A DNA stretch of 64,000 nt, from the NCBI GenBank assembly GCA_951640165.1, contig OX621246.1:3249001-3313000 (forward strand), read 5' to 3'. The translations under genes and the position numbers were made by a program. This stretch comes from Pseudoips prasinana. Its lineage: Eukaryota; Arthropoda; Insecta; Lepidoptera; Nolidae. A model generated the notes under the pieces. The model worked only from the letters and a program-made list of their open reading frames with translations. It did not search any database and was not told the origin of the DNA. Shown one piece after another: positions 30,472 through 41,992 of the stretch (the stretch's first letter is position 1; every line of letters begins with the position of its first letter).

Positions 30472-31504
30472 GTCAGTTGGCTAGTATTACAATTAGCCAC
30501 TAAATCTGGGATTCAGACTATAGTAAAAACTTTGTACCTCTACTATATTTCCATTGGTCATTATTTTGTTTTTCTCATAAGTATCGCGATTGTTTAGACA
30601 ACACAGCAGTGGCATGTAACCAGAACTAAAGTTCAAATCACGCGATAGCGTAAGAGAAATTAAAATTGTCAAATATGGATCTTTTTCACTGTTATTAATA
30701 ATGAAAACCTTACCTTACGGTTGTAGTGCTCAGATATATTTTCTATTCTAGTCTATTCGTTTTGGACAATACAAATAGACGGATCAGTTAAAGCTTAATT
30801 TGTAGATAAAGTTTAATTTTTTTACACATCAACAACTTAGAGCATGGAGCATAGCATATAAAAATCAGTTTAAGTTCATATTGTGGAATGTAATAATTTG
30901 TATTAAGTATTTTTGAGAAATTTTAAGGTAGCCAATAATATTGACTTTATTAATGTTTCCATTTGATATTTATTTAATACATTATAAGTCATAAGCCCCG
31001 CGATGTTACAAAAACGAATACAGGTAATTGTCCTTTTGGATAATATTTGATACCAATTTTTAGCCGATCTATATTTTGTATAACCATGTTTAAATAGTCT
31101 TAGTTTTGACTTGTAATAAACCACGGATAGAATTCATCATGAATAATATGACAGTATTAAAGTAATATAAACTTGTGCTTCTAATTAACATCTGCAGCTT
31201 ATATAAACGGTCTACATTTCGCACGTTGTTGGACTGCAGTTCTAAAGGCACTGGCGCACATAGTCTGCGCACTATGGACATTCTGTGTCAGTGCTGCGTT
31301 CAGTTTAAGTCAGTACTTGAACATGCACTCGTACTGGCATAGCAGCAGTAAATAAATTTAGAACTATGATTGATATATACTGGATATATTAAACGTTTCA
31401 AGGTTATTAGATATAAAAATTCTATTACTGTAACTTCAGGAACCAGTACTTTTTTGATGCCAGGTTAGATAGTAAAAGTATTGTAACTACAATATGCAAT
31501 TTGA
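30472..31504. other. About 1 kb without recognised elements
   Basis: 31200-31310 is less AT-rich (CAGTGCTGCGTTCAG) and is open in one minus frame, but codon content and context do not support a gene. Confidence 0.35.
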
Positions 31505-31728
31505 AATCATAGATCAGACGGCCGCTGGGGCAAATATGTTCTCGAGTGGCGACGGCGAACCGGAAGACGCAGCGTGGCCAGACCCCCTGGAAGATGGACC
31601 GATGATGTTTTGAGGGTCGCTGGAAACCGCTGGATGCGGATAGCGCAAGACCGCCACTTTTAGAGATCTTTGGGGAATGCCTTTGTCCAGCAGTGGAAGT
31701 TTTTGGCCAATATGATGATGGTATATAA
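31505..31728 (+). mobile_element. RTE-like LINE C-terminus and 3' end, clearest copy
   Basis: The plus strand reads LEWRRRTGRRSVARPPGR, then WTDDVLRVAGNRWMRIAQDR, a stop, then RSLGNAFVQQWKFLANMM. This is the C-terminal tract of a LINE ORF2 of the kind usually filed under RTE in Lepidoptera. A single in-frame stop interrupts it. It ends ATATGATGATGG. Confidence 0.8.
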
Positions 31729-32399
31729 ATATCTGTTAGCACCCGTTTTACACATAACTCGATCTCCATGTAAATAAGTTACTGGGTAAGTAAATAAATC
31801 TACAAAAAATCTCCTTGCCGTAATAATAAATTACAAAGCATTGTGCTACCTCAAATTGGTTATAAAAGTTGTAAAATATAAAAACTAGATTAAACATGAT
31901 TACAATGTTAGGCGTAGCCAAAATATACTTTATGATTAAATAACAAATAAGAGTAATAAATAATGGATTTTATGCCTACTGCTTCTACGCATTCGTCGCC
32001 ATATTAAAAGTTAATTATCATAACTATTAAAATTAATGACATCAATCCATATTTTTAGAAGCATATAATTACCAAAATTGGACACAGTCCTTTAAATGAT
32101 TCAGAATATTTGACGTTATGTATTAATAACAATTAAAACACGCAAGGTATTTCCCCACTAACTTTTTATATTTATGTAATAATCATAAAAATGTAATTAA
32201 GATGTGACATATTTTTTGAGTAATAAATGTTTAATTAACATATTTTCCATTGATCCACGTGTAAGTAATAAAATTATAATGTGCGGCAAACTATTGAGCC
32301 ATTTACCACTTTAGGTGCGGGCTACTGGCATTGAAATCAATATAATATCAACAACGACATATATTGTAATATTTTGCTAATATATTTTGATTGCTATTC
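31729..32399. other. AT-rich, no recognised element
   Basis: No transposon termini or exon signals were seen. Confidence 0.4.
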
Positions 32400-32742
32400 T
32401 ATCTTTAGGATGATTTAATACATATAAATTATATGCTGTCAGGCTAGAAAACCTCATAAAACGCCTCAGGGTCACCTCAAGAGCAATATAGAGAGCTTTG
32501 CTAGGAGTTTTCGTGCCAGATCTAATCAGAAGTGTAGAAAACAACAGGTGTACCAAAGTAACTGACATAGTCCGAAAAGTTGCCTAACCGAAGTGGCAGT
32601 GGGCGGGGCATATGTAGAACCACCGGTCGCTATAGCAGGAAGGTTCTCATGTGGTGACTACGAAGCATGGGCAGCGCCAGGCCTAGACAGAATTGGGGAG
32701 GCTTTTGTCTAGCAGTGTAATTTTGGCTGACAGAATGATTAA
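32400..32742 (+). mobile_element. RTE-like LINE fragment, slightly longer
   Basis: The frame reads RLRVTSRAI, stop, RALLGVFVPDLIRSVENNRC then TKVTDIVRKVA, stop, PKWQWAGHM. These are the segments just upstream of the tract seen at 31505. Stops and a deletion lead to a tail with AGGCTTTTGTCTAGCAGTG. It is dead. Confidence 0.75.
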
Positions 32743-33451
32743 TATAGAAAAATAACGAATGCTGTTTAGCCCACACGACAGAAGTAAAACTATGATAAAC
32801 GAAACATGGCAACTGGCTATGGTAAAATGAGAGGAAAACAATGTGTGCTTGCACCTCTCTCTGTTACTCTTACAGTAATATTCGAAGCGTAACTCTCTTG
32901 TCTATCTTCGCTAACTTAAATCTCCCTCTCAACTTTCGTTCTCCTCGCGCTGCAAACTTTTCGTAACGCTCTGGCCACGCATTCATCAGCTTACTTACCA
33001 AGTCAAGCGTGCAAACAAATTTTAATTCTAAACATAGACTTTTTACAAAATACCATATTATAACAGGTAAAGTCTCATTTTCTGTTCACTATATTATGTG
33101 TCCAGTCGAGTAATTAGCCAGTGCATTCAAACGCACCACGATGGGCGCAGTTTTGTAATTACGTCCAGTGAATAGTGATAGCTAGCCGAATGCGTAACCA
33201 CTTCTACGAATGTTTGCTACGAGTAAAAGTTACTTAGTTGTCGACTTGTTTTTCTTTATTAAGATGTATTCTAACTTCCGTCTATTTAAGTTGATGCGCT
33301 CTTAACCAGATGCTCTCACCTTTCGAGAGAGGTAGGGCACAGCGTTCATTCGCTCAAAGAGCAGCCCGACTGGGGAAGTACCTCCACCTTACAGAAGAAA
33401 TTCCTTAATAATTACATTAGTAACTTAATGTTGTGTTTCTGCATATAAGTA
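32743..33451. other. Non-repeat DNA, CT-rich in part
   Basis: 32855-33000 is CT-rich on the plus strand (CCTCTCTCTGTTACTC, CGTTCTCCTCGCGCTG). A GTAAGTAAG donor-like word lies on the minus strand near 33000. Without a partner exon this stays unassigned. Confidence 0.25.
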
Positions 33452-33635
33452 GTCACCAAAGCTCATTGGGGTGGGGGGAAGGGTCAGCAACACTTGTTTG
33501 CTGATTTTTAAAGGCTGGCGACGCACCCGCGACTCCTTGGTGTTGCGAGCGCCATGGGCGGCGGTGATCACTTACCATCAGGTGACCCACTTGCTCGTTT
33601 GTCGCCCTCTGATATATATATAAAAAAAACAGTTT
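33452..33635 (+). mobile_element. LINE 3' end with TATATAAAA tail
   Basis: It matches 5753-5935 over GGCGGCGGTGATCACTTACC and AGGTGACCCACTTGCTCGTT and ends ATATATATATAAAAAAAAC. Confidence 0.75.
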
Positions 33636-33874
33636 GTAAGTAATTGGCGAGGTGAAGCAACTGGGCTCGCGGTCAGTCCATAAGTGGGTGACAACCAAAG
33701 TGGGTTCATTTCTGAGCTTCTCTGTACTTCAGAGGGTAGGTACGTTAAAGTGTCGGCCCGGTTGCCGTCATTAGAGAACAGTAGGTGAGCCAGGTCGGAA
33801 GCTTACTGGGCGGCTTGAAGAACTCTTACACCAGGGAAACCACTGCCCATTAGATAAGTAAGCAATTATGAGGA
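33636..33874 (+). mobile_element. 5S-derived SINE, nearly complete
   Basis: GAGGTGAAGCAACTGGGCTC, GCGGTCAGTCC and GTGGGTGACAACC retain the 5S boxes with a few changes. The 3' end reads CACTGCCCATTAGATAAGTA. It sits directly behind the LINE tail at 33635. Confidence 0.75.
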
Positions 33875-34703
33875 TGTCGTTTATGAAATAAAATTATCTT
33901 TTTTTTTAAATTAGATGTAATAAAATCCAAAATGGCAACGTATTTTTTTATTAATGTAGATATTTCCATGGTCGGGCCTATCGACGGCTCTTAACGTTAA
34001 AAAAATACAATCAAAAGAATTCTATGAAGGCTATCTGACCCTGATTTCCATAAAATATAAATGATATAATATTATCATCAACCGATTCAACTATTAACCT
34101 TTTTAAAAACAACATTATTACAAAATAATTATTTACTCAAAGGAAATAAAAAGCCACAATATTTTTTATAAAACTATAAACTGGTCAAGTGTAATTCCTA
34201 CACACGCTACGAGGGTTCTGTACTCATTTTAAATGCAAGTTGTAATATATTACCTAGTCCGTTATTAATATACCTACAACGCAAATCTGGACTGCTGAAA
34301 AAGTATGTTTGTGAGAGACATTGACAGCATGAAAATCTTTGTTGCTTGGAAACTTCGCTATTGTTTTTTTAATAGTTGCCCCGCTAAATAAATAAATTAT
34401 ATTTAAATTTAATGTGTTAATTCTTTATTTATTATTTTATGTTGCCATTAATGATATTTGATCTCTCAAAAAGTTTATAAAATGTATTTTTTGCGTTTGT
34501 CAATGTTAAGTATAGTTTGTAATACTTTTTAATGACACATATTTTTCTTATCACAATGTAAACTTTAATTTAACTGGAAAATAATAAATATTTTTATTAT
34601 TAGCCCTCCTCATCAGTCAGGCTATTTTCTATTATTTACCATTTTAAGCAACATAAAAAAATATTCTAATTTTATACTGGCTATTATGAGTATTCGCTAA
34701 GAC
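33875..34703. other. AT-rich, no recognised element
   Basis: Only A/T runs and short CT patches. Confidence 0.4.
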
Positions 34704-34792
34704 ATACATACATACCTCCGCGACGGGCGGACTGAGTCACACCATAAGGAATTTGTTATCATTTTAGTACGGGACCCTAAAAATGAACCGAA
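34704..34792 (+). repeat. Fragment of a common lepidopteran repeat end
   Basis: GACATACATACATACC, GCGACGGGCGGAC and TAGTACGGGACCCTAAAAA resemble the end at 29061-29150. Confidence 0.45.
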
Positions 34793-34933
34793 CATAAAAG
34801 GAACATAAAACGTGAAGGATGGAAATATTTCCATAGATAAATAAGGTGTTATTTATATATATGACTGATCAAATATTTGGTTGCTTTGAGGACGCGAACC
34901 ACCAAAATATTATTTTTTTACTATATTAGAAAT

Positions 34934-35177
34934 TTTAATATATGCGCTCATGGCCAGGTGCCCTAAACACTATATGTGAACCGTGAGGTTAAGCACATAA
35001 GCCCACGATCGGTCTAAATATAGGTGACCACCTAAAGAGTCTAATTTCTGAGCGTGTCTGTGGTACCTTAAGTTATCAATCTCAGTTGTGGCCATTAAAG
35101 CAACATTGTCAAATTATTAGTATAGTTAGGTCTACTGGTAGCTTGGATAACTCTGAGACGAGGGTTACCACTCGAAA
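34934..35177 (+). mobile_element. 5S-derived SINE, diverged, nearly complete
   Basis: It starts GCGCTCATGGCCAGG, keeps GAGGTTAAGCACATAAGCC and ATAGGTGACCACC, and runs to CTGAGACGAGGGTTACCACT. It has several small indels relative to 27153. Confidence 0.65.
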
Positions 35178-35235
35178 AAAAATTTATTCTTATTTCATAA
35201 TTATTCGATTTTAGCCGTTTTAAAAATTATAGCAA

Positions 35236-35392
35236 GGGGATTGCCTACGTATTCCACCCGCAAAGTGTCTGGAGATGGGTATGTCAGAGTCGCACCGACT
35301 AAAACTTACCTGGCGTGGACTTCTCTTGGCCCCTGATGGAGTGAGCCCCGGGAACGTGGGTATGCTGTTTCGGTTAGATTTTATCCCAAGTG
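35236..35392. repeat. Lepidopteran repeat fragment (CAGAGTCGCACCGAC)
   Basis: GGAGATGGGTATGTCAGAGT and CGCACCGACTAAAAC are familiar lepidopteran repeat words. The class is uncertain. Confidence 0.4.
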
Positions 35393-35647
35393 CGGACACC
35401 TTTTGTCCGTGGTTGTAGCCAAATTTTACCCCGGCTTAAAGCCCCGAAGTTTCAGACATGTCTTTAGAAACATCATTTCAAAACTTTCGGAGGATGTGGG
35501 CCGACTAAGATATTCATATTCTTTCCATTCTAAAGAAGGAAGGATATTCATATTAGGAGCCAAAGAATATTATTTGTTTTATTTTTATATTAAATCCTAG
35601 CTTTGACTCGTGCACTCGGGAACCGTACTTTATTTCCTGTACCCCTG

Positions 35648-35802
35648 AACGTCTCCTTCGGGCAGTGCACTTTAAGCTGTCGGTCGCGGTTGCAGTCATT
35701 AGAAAACAATCGTTAAGCCGTCTCAGAGAGCTACTGGGCGGCTAGAATAACTCTGACACTGGGGTAACCACTGCCCATACGATGAGTAAGTAAGGTAACT
35801 TG
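35648..35802 (+). mobile_element. 5S-derived SINE, 3' half
   Basis: GAACGTCTCCTTCGGGC to GCCCATACGATGAGTAAGTAAG. It lacks the 5S-like part, and SINE D begins right after its tail. Confidence 0.65.
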
Positions 35803-36172
35803 ACTGCCTCGTTGGTCTAGAGGTATCGTGTTCACCCGCATAGAACGAGGTCCTGGGATCAAATCCCGGGTCGGGCCAAAAGTGAATTTGGGACTTTTCT
35901 CTAAAAAGAAAAAAATCTCAGCATCGGCCTAAAGTCTGGGAGTTGGCGGTATCATATCCCTGTGCCTTGGAGAGCATGTAAAGCCATCGAACCTGTACCT
36001 GACCTCTTTCCGGTCGTGTCGCTAGTGGTACCACCGGATCATGAGAGTGATGGAGTAGAAAGTGCTCCTGTGTTTCCGCACACACTTGAGCTCTATAATA
36101 TATCCCGCGCAGATGGCTTATCTCTGTTGAGACTGGCCGCCGTGTCCGAAATTCGGCTTGGAGGAATAATTA
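35803..36172 (+). mobile_element. SINE D, full length
   Basis: Head CCTCGTTGGTCTAGAGGTATC with TGGGATCAAATCCCGG, then the full body and 3' end ATTCGGCTTGGAGGAATAAT. Its last bases form part of the foldback that follows. Confidence 0.85.
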
Positions 36173-36290
36173 AAATCTAGTATATTAATCATGAACGATG
36201 CTTTTCTAAAAGAGATAAAATATTATAAGCTACCTTATAATATGTTATCTATTTGAGAAAAGCATCGTTCATGATTAATATACTAGATTT
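36173..36290. repeat. 118-bp foldback at a SINE end
   Basis: AAATCTAGTATATTAATCAT and the next 15 bases return as an exact complement at 36256-36290. The inner part (AGATAAAATATTATAAG) also pairs with one mismatch, so nearly the whole segment folds. Complementarity continues outward into the SINE D tail (GAATAATT against AATGATTC). Confidence 0.85.
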
Positions 36291-36694
36291 AATGATTCAA
36301 AAACGAAAAAAAAAAATATGGTTCTCATAATAATCAACTATCATAACACTTTGCATGTCTATTACCCCCATATACCACAACGTACATTCAGAGACAGTAT
36401 TGAGCAAAGATAAAGTTAATCTTGTTTTCACTAGATGGCGTAATTAAAACAATTTATGACCGTAACTTTACAAGAATCCTAGAAATAATAAAGGAAATAA
36501 AGATCTTTATTAACTGGTTTAAATTATTCAAAGTGAATACATGGTGCTATTATATATATATCTTAAATGTATTACCATATAATTATATATGGTAATATCT
36601 ATTAGAGGACAGGCAGAAGTGTCTCTCTGTGAAGTATAACCATAATTAAGTTCCGCATAATTAGCTAGCACCTGGAAATTGTGGAGATGTTTGG

Positions 36695-36912
36695 TAGTAT
36701 TCCTGGCCAAATTTCCAGGTCATCGTCATTATTCTATCCCCAGTCCAGATGTGGACGTCTTTTGGTTGATATAATAAGATAAAGATACAATTTATTTCAG
36801 ATAAAATTCTTAACAACTAAAACATAAAATAAAACTACAAATACAATTTTTCTTAATTTCCTACATTGCTACAATGATGATTATGTCCTGGAAATTTGGT
36901 CAGGAATACTTT
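36695..36912. repeat. Separated inverted repeat around a LINE tail
   Basis: AGTATTCCTGGCCAAATTTC and CAGGTCATCGTCAT at 36695-36728 is the approximate complement of 36875-36912. Between the arms is an RTE-like tail (GTCCAGATGTGGACGTCTTT, 36742-36785). Confidence 0.5.
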
Positions 36913-36964
36913 TATAATACATATTTAATTGATATAATATTATAGATAGCTTGTATTCCACATA

Positions 36965-37078
36965 CATAACTAGGTATTATATGATCACACAATGATATAT
37001 CCTGGGTGTGGATCGAACCCACGACCTCAGGCTTAGCAGGGTCACTAACCACTAGAACAAACAAGCCAGTGACTATTA
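36965..37078 (-). mobile_element. SINE head fragment
   Basis: ATCCTGGGTGTGGATCGAAC and CCACGACCTCAGGC form a reversed B-box region. The head lies immediately beside the satellite array. Confidence 0.55.
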
Positions 37079-37081
37079 TTT

Positions 37082-37934
37082 ATTATAAAGCCCATGACTG
37101 GGTGATCCGGTGTGAGTTAGCCAACATTATACAGCCCATAACTCTACTACATGTGGGTTAACCAAAATTATAAAGCCCATAACTGAACTCGGTGTGAGTT
37201 AGCCAAAATTATAAATCCCATAACTATACAATTATAAACCCCGTAATTATACTAGGTGTGTGTTAGCCAAAATTATAAACCCCATAACTATACCAGGTGT
37301 GTGTTAGCCAAAATTATAAAGCCCATAACTGTATTAGGTGTGTGTTAGCAAAAATTATAAAGCCCATAATTGTACTCCGTGTGTGTTAGCCAACATTAAA
37401 TCGCCCGTAACTGTACTAGGTGTGGGTTAGCCAAAATTATAAAGCCCATAACTGTATTAGGTGTGTGTTAGCAAAAATTATAAAGCCCATAATTGTACTC
37501 CGTGTGTGTTAGCCAACATTAAATCGCCCGTAACTGTACTAGGTGTGGGTTAGCCAAAATTATAAAGCCCATAACTGTATTAGGTGTGTGTTAGCAAAAA
37601 TTATAAAGCCCATAATTGTACTCCGTGTGTGTTAGCCAACATTAAATCGCCCGTAACTGTACTAGGTGTGGGCTAGCCAAAATTATAAAGCCTATAACTG
37701 TATTAGGTGTGTGTTAGCAAAAATTATAAAGCCCATAATTGTACTCCGTGTGTGTTAGCCAACATTAAATCGCCCGTAACTGTACTAGGTGTGGGTTAGC
37801 CAAAATTATAAAGCCCATAACTGTATTAGGTGTGTGTTAGCAATAATTATAAAGCCCATAATTGTATAAGGTGTGTGTTAGCCAACATTAAAACGCCCGT
37901 AACTGTACTAGGTGTGGGTTAGCCAAAATTAGTA
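37082..37934. repeat. Minisatellite: 41-bp monomers in 123-bp trimers
   Basis: The monomer runs from AAAGCCCATAACTGTAT through GGTGTGTGTTAGCC to AAAATTAT. From 37331 the array is a higher-order repeat: GTATTAGG recurs at 37331, 37454, 37577, 37700 and 37823, exactly 123 bp apart each time, each unit made of three distinct monomers. The left part (37082-37330) has diverged single monomers. About 21 monomers in all. Confidence 0.95.
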
Positions 37935-38343
37935 AACATTATAAAACACGCTACCGGTTATATGAATACCACGTTTATATCGTAAAAAATAATGTAGAGT
38001 AGGGCTATATTGGTATCAGATTTAATTTTAATATAGTATAAGTGGATTAGCTATTTTCCCAATCATTATAAATGATAATGATATTATAATTATTATTGGC
38101 ACACCAGAAAATGTAACGATCGATTAAATTATCATGAGATTAGATTTATTGATTGCCTTTTAAGATCAAAATGTGGAGGTAGCGAATGTTCCAGTTTTGA
38201 ACATTGCTAATTACTTTATATATATATTTCTTATATAGCTATAATTAGTATTTTTAAAGCAAAAATATTGTTAGGTGTTCACTTTAAATTATAGTTTTAA
38301 GTGACTTTAATACAATCTACATTTAGGGACATGATTAAATTGC
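37935..38343. other. AT-rich flank of the array
   Basis: No repeat family recognised. Confidence 0.4.
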
Positions 38344-38345
38344 TA

Positions 38346-38538
38346 TTGACTGCACGTGTGGCGCAGCGGCTAAGACAGTCGCCTCGCCGCTTCCTTTCGC
38401 GGGTTTGAGTCCCGCGCTAGACAATTAATTAGAAAATGTGTGTGACCCATAAAAAGTTGTTCAGAGTCTGAATGTAATTTGTGTTCGTCTGTCATATGTT
38501 TATAAGTACCCCGCGACACAGGGATTTAATTTTAAATG
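38346..38538 (+). mobile_element. SINE C, full length
   Basis: Head TGCACGTGTGGCGCAGCGGC and GCGGGTTTGAGTCCCGCG (perfect T-stem), body TGTGTGACCCATAA and GAATGTAATTTGTGTTCGTC, tail ACCCCGCGACACAGGGATTT. A tRNA origin is clear. The parent tRNA is not. Confidence 0.85.
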
Positions 38539-38548
38539 TTATTACATA

Positions 38549-38566
38549 TCTCTCTCTCTCTCTTAT
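38549..38566. repeat. (CT)n microsatellite
   Basis: Eight to nine TC units. Confidence 0.8.
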
Positions 38567-38794
38567 ATAGCTAGTATGAAAAGAACAGCGCATAGATAGA
38601 ACGGGTAAAACTGCTTCTAATTATGCGCAATCGGGAGCATATTTGGTAAACAGGTTGCAACCTGTCGCTTATTTTCTCTCAATATTTCGCGCCCAAACTA
38701 AAGGTCTGGCCTTTTAACAAGGACTATGTTTGAAAAGAATGTAATTATATTACAATTAGTTAAGTTGTTATTGCATATAATCGGCAGCAAAGTG

Positions 38795-38925
38795 TTTCTT
38801 TTTTTTGAAAAGAAATCCCACTAAGTTCTTAGCCAGTGTTTCTTAGTAGCCGCTGAGTAATTGACGGCATGGTATGGGAAATATGACGATTCCACATAAA
38901 TGCAACATTCTAACGAAGTATATGA
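38795..38925 (+). mobile_element. LINE 3' UTR (related to 59430-59600)
   Basis: GCCAGTGTTTCTTAGTAGCC and ATGACGATTCCACATAAATG match the LINE end near 59480-59560. Confidence 0.65.
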
Positions 38926-39012
38926 ATTTAAATATTAAATATATGTAAAACAAAAATACTTGAAGCTTGAAGCAACTATTTAGGCTAGCTATGTATAGTA
39001 GTTATATTTTTA

Positions 39013-39362
39013 GCCTGCCTCGTTGGTCTAGCGGTAGCATGTTCAACCGCAAATAACGAGGTCCTGGGTTCAAATCCTGGGTCGGGCCGAAAGTGATTTT
39101 GGGATTTTTCTGTAAAAACGAAATAATCTTAATATCAGCCCGAAGTCTGGGAGTTGGCGGTATTATACCCCCGTGCCTCGGACAGCACGTAAAGCCGTCG
39201 GTCCTGTACCTGACCTCTTTCCGGTCGTGTCGCTATTCGTCCCAAAGTGCTCCTGTGTTTGCGGGCACACACTTGAGCACTATAATATGTCCCGCGCAGA
39301 TGGCTAGTCTCCTTTAAGACTGGCCGCCGTGGCCAGATCTCGGCTAGGAGGACATTATTATT
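39013..39362 (+). mobile_element. SINE D, full length with a small deletion
   Basis: Head CCTCGTTGGTCTAGCGGTAG with TGGGTTCAAATCCTGGG. The GATCATGAGAGTGATGG segment of the body is missing near 39243. Ends CTCGGCTAGGAGGACATTA. Confidence 0.85.
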
Positions 39363-39404
39363 TAATTATATTTTTCAAATTAGTTTTAATAGTCCAGATA
39401 TTAA

Positions 39405-39556
39405 ATAATAATTACATCTATAGTTAGAAATTTACACGCAGACTCAAGACAAACAGACATGTTCTTGCACATAAATATCTGTCCAGGGTCAAAGCCACGA
39501 ACAGCTTGTGAAAAACAAGAATCTATCAATAACGCTAACCCGCCCGTTAAAATAAA
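39405..39556 (-). mobile_element. SINE B, head and body part
   Basis: GACTCAAGACAAACAGACAT, TTCTTGCACATAAATATCTG and a decayed head (GGTCAAAGCCACGAAC) ending AACCCGCCCGTTA. The common tail is absent. Confidence 0.65.
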
Positions 39557-39917
39557 AAATATAAACTTTGTTTTTTAAATTGAATTGAATAATTATCAAC
39601 AAAAGTTCACCTACACCGGAGATATGACATATACTTGATATACATGACATATACATATGACATAAAATAAATATACATACTCATACCAAATATCGACCCA
39701 ATCTTGAGGGTGGCATATCATTTCACTGATATGATGATCTTGGCCTGGATACCATTCTCCCCGGATAGGTCACAATTAATTTAATTCACTGTTACAATAC
39801 AAATGCTAATTCAAAATCAAAATGCCATTCACTCAAACTAATCTCATTACTCATCAGATCAAACTCATCACCGAAATTACTCAAGAACTAAACACTTGGA
39901 ACAGAACAATCACGTTT

Positions 39918-40070
39918 ATTTGACGTGACGATGACGTTGAGGTCAGGACGGCGTGACGTACCGGATTAAAAGTGCACGAGCTATTATGATATAGATTTAA
40001 GTGATGGTAGGCAGCGGGGAGAATTGAGAGCGGAGCGGGGTAAAAGTGTCTCAGCTCTGAAGTAATTTAA
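39918..40070. promoter_or_regulatory. Cluster of CRE-like TGACG motifs
   Basis: Within 45 bases there are five TGACG words on the plus strand (TTGACGTGACGATGACG, then CGTGACGTACC), one a full TGACGTAC-type half palindrome. A purine-rich tract follows (GGCAGCGGGGAGAATTGAG). It is repeat-free and could be an enhancer or alternative promoter. Chance is not excluded. Confidence 0.3.
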
Positions 40071-41887
40071 GAGATCAACAATAGCTCCCAAAAAATACAA
40101 TACAAACAACTTTTTGGACACCGGAATTCATCGTAAAAGCTTCCTCGTAAAATCGTTAGAAAAATTATATTCTAACCCATCAAGATATTTTGCATGAAAT
40201 TTCTTACGGACATTTGTTTATATATTCATCAATATAAATGCACTGTTATGTGAATTCAACCAAAGATAATTCATTTGCTCGTTTGTCATTCTTAATAATA
40301 AGATGAAGCACATACGGCAAAAAAGTTTATGATATGTTACATACTTATATCTTATGTAGTATATACATTTGTTTATTAATAACTTATCGTGCAATGTAAG
40401 AGTCTCTTGAGTTTTTAATACTCGAACATTCAAATTGTACGAATTCTGATTAAAAGAATAGCAATCCAGACCTTTTTACCACCACCATATATTTAATCTG
40501 CTTTTTTGCTATGGTTTTGGTGCAGTTATTATACTTCAAATTTATTTAATGGCATTTAAATCATGTTTTTTATGTACTCAAAGTCTCTAGATCATACTAG
40601 GATTCCATGTGTCATGGAGATTCGTATCTTCCCTTAAGAAGTTAGTACGAGTGCAATGTTAAATTATACTAATTAAGTTTCGTTAATTTTAAATAGTACA
40701 CATTACAAATCACTATCTACTTTGAACAATTATCCTGCTCATACATTAGCATTGACTTTATTTTACTACCGACATGATATAATTGATGCTTTCGTTATTT
40801 ACGAGTGCAAGCTAATGTATGCATGCTGCAGTACCCTGTAAGTGAAAAAGAGTTCCACTCATTATATCTTGGGATAGAATCAACAATTTCATTCTTTATT
40901 GGAGTTCCTAAAATAAATTAAAAAAAAATCTCTAGTCGCTTCTGCTTAGACCATACATTATTTCAAACCAAGCAATTAAACCATTATGATTTAAACTTAT
41001 ATAAATAGCAATTGTTTCGATGACAGCATAGCTAAATTATTTATATCGATCTCCATCATGACTCATTAGTCGATTATAGATCATTATACTATCAAAGATT
41101 TATTAGTTGTTTGTGAGACGGAACTAACATTTAGTCAGTAGTGCAATAAAATTAGATTGCAATGTCGTAAACGTATTGTAATCTGTGATTTAATTCGATT
41201 TCTATTGATTTGGTAAGAATGCATTTTAACAATATTTAGTATTGGATTGTCGCTTGAATCTATTTTCATTTTAATATTTTGACAAATTGTGGCTATTCAT
41301 AACACTGTAGGTAAATAAATTGTAGAATTTTATTAACGTGAAACTTTTATTACATCGCCTCAAATTTTTTCATCCATCTATCGCATGTCGCAATATGACA
41401 GCGCCCATGGCTCAGCTGACCGTGTAGCTTTTACATTCGAACTCATTTGTGCAAGTGCTCCACGTAATTTTTATTTTGATCAGTATATGGATATAAATGT
41501 TGTGGTTCACTGGACCACGATACAGCTAGTGAGTCAAATAAACCGGTCATAGAGGGAAAAACTAAGAATAATACGAAAATATATGATACCGAATAAATTT
41601 TACGCAGTTTAAAGTTCGATAGTCTAAATACTAGGCTAGAAAGGGTTATACAAATTGTTACGCAGTATGAACCCTAAAATATACTTTTTTATATTGCTAA
41701 ACAAAAATCGTGATCCAATTTAAATTGTTAGCCGCAAGAACTGAGCTCTCGAAACTCTTAAAGCGATCGCCTCAGCTGTCATGCATGCTCAGAGTTGACA
41801 ACGCCTGTCAAAATCAACGCCAAAGTGACAGACGAGTTAATTTGAAAGATACCCTCTTTATGATAATTTCACCGAATTCAAATATAG
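40071..41887. other. 1.8 kb without recognised repeats or genes
   Basis: Unusually free of SINEs for this window. There is an 11-bp inverted repeat (CATACATTAGC and GCTAATGTATG) between 40741 and 40822. A 78-codon frame at 41710-41946 has no recognisable motif. Confidence 0.4.
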
Positions 41888-41992
41888 AACGAGATAACCT
41901 AGTGGTTGGACTGTTGATTCCAACTCAAGTCACGGTCTTAAAATGAAAGGAAAAGATCGTCAGGAAACCTGCATTCCTGAGGATTGATGGAT
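41888..41992 (+). mobile_element. Lepidopteran SINE fragment
   Basis: ACCTAGTGGTTGGACTG, AAGATCGTCAGGAAACCTGC and ATTCCTGAGGATT are words of a common tRNA-derived lepidopteran SINE not otherwise present here. Confidence 0.5.

Noticed and set aside
33000..33010. GTAAGTAAG splice donor on the minus strand
   Set aside because: The word also occurs in (GTAA)n SINE tails, and no exon could be defined before it.
37082..37934. Regular 41-bp repeats that could suggest CRISPR
   Set aside because: The repeats are head-to-tail without unique spacers, form trimers, and lie in an insect genome.
41710..41946. 78-codon plus-strand frame
   Set aside because: No recognisable motif, its end overlaps a SINE fragment, and there is no splice context.
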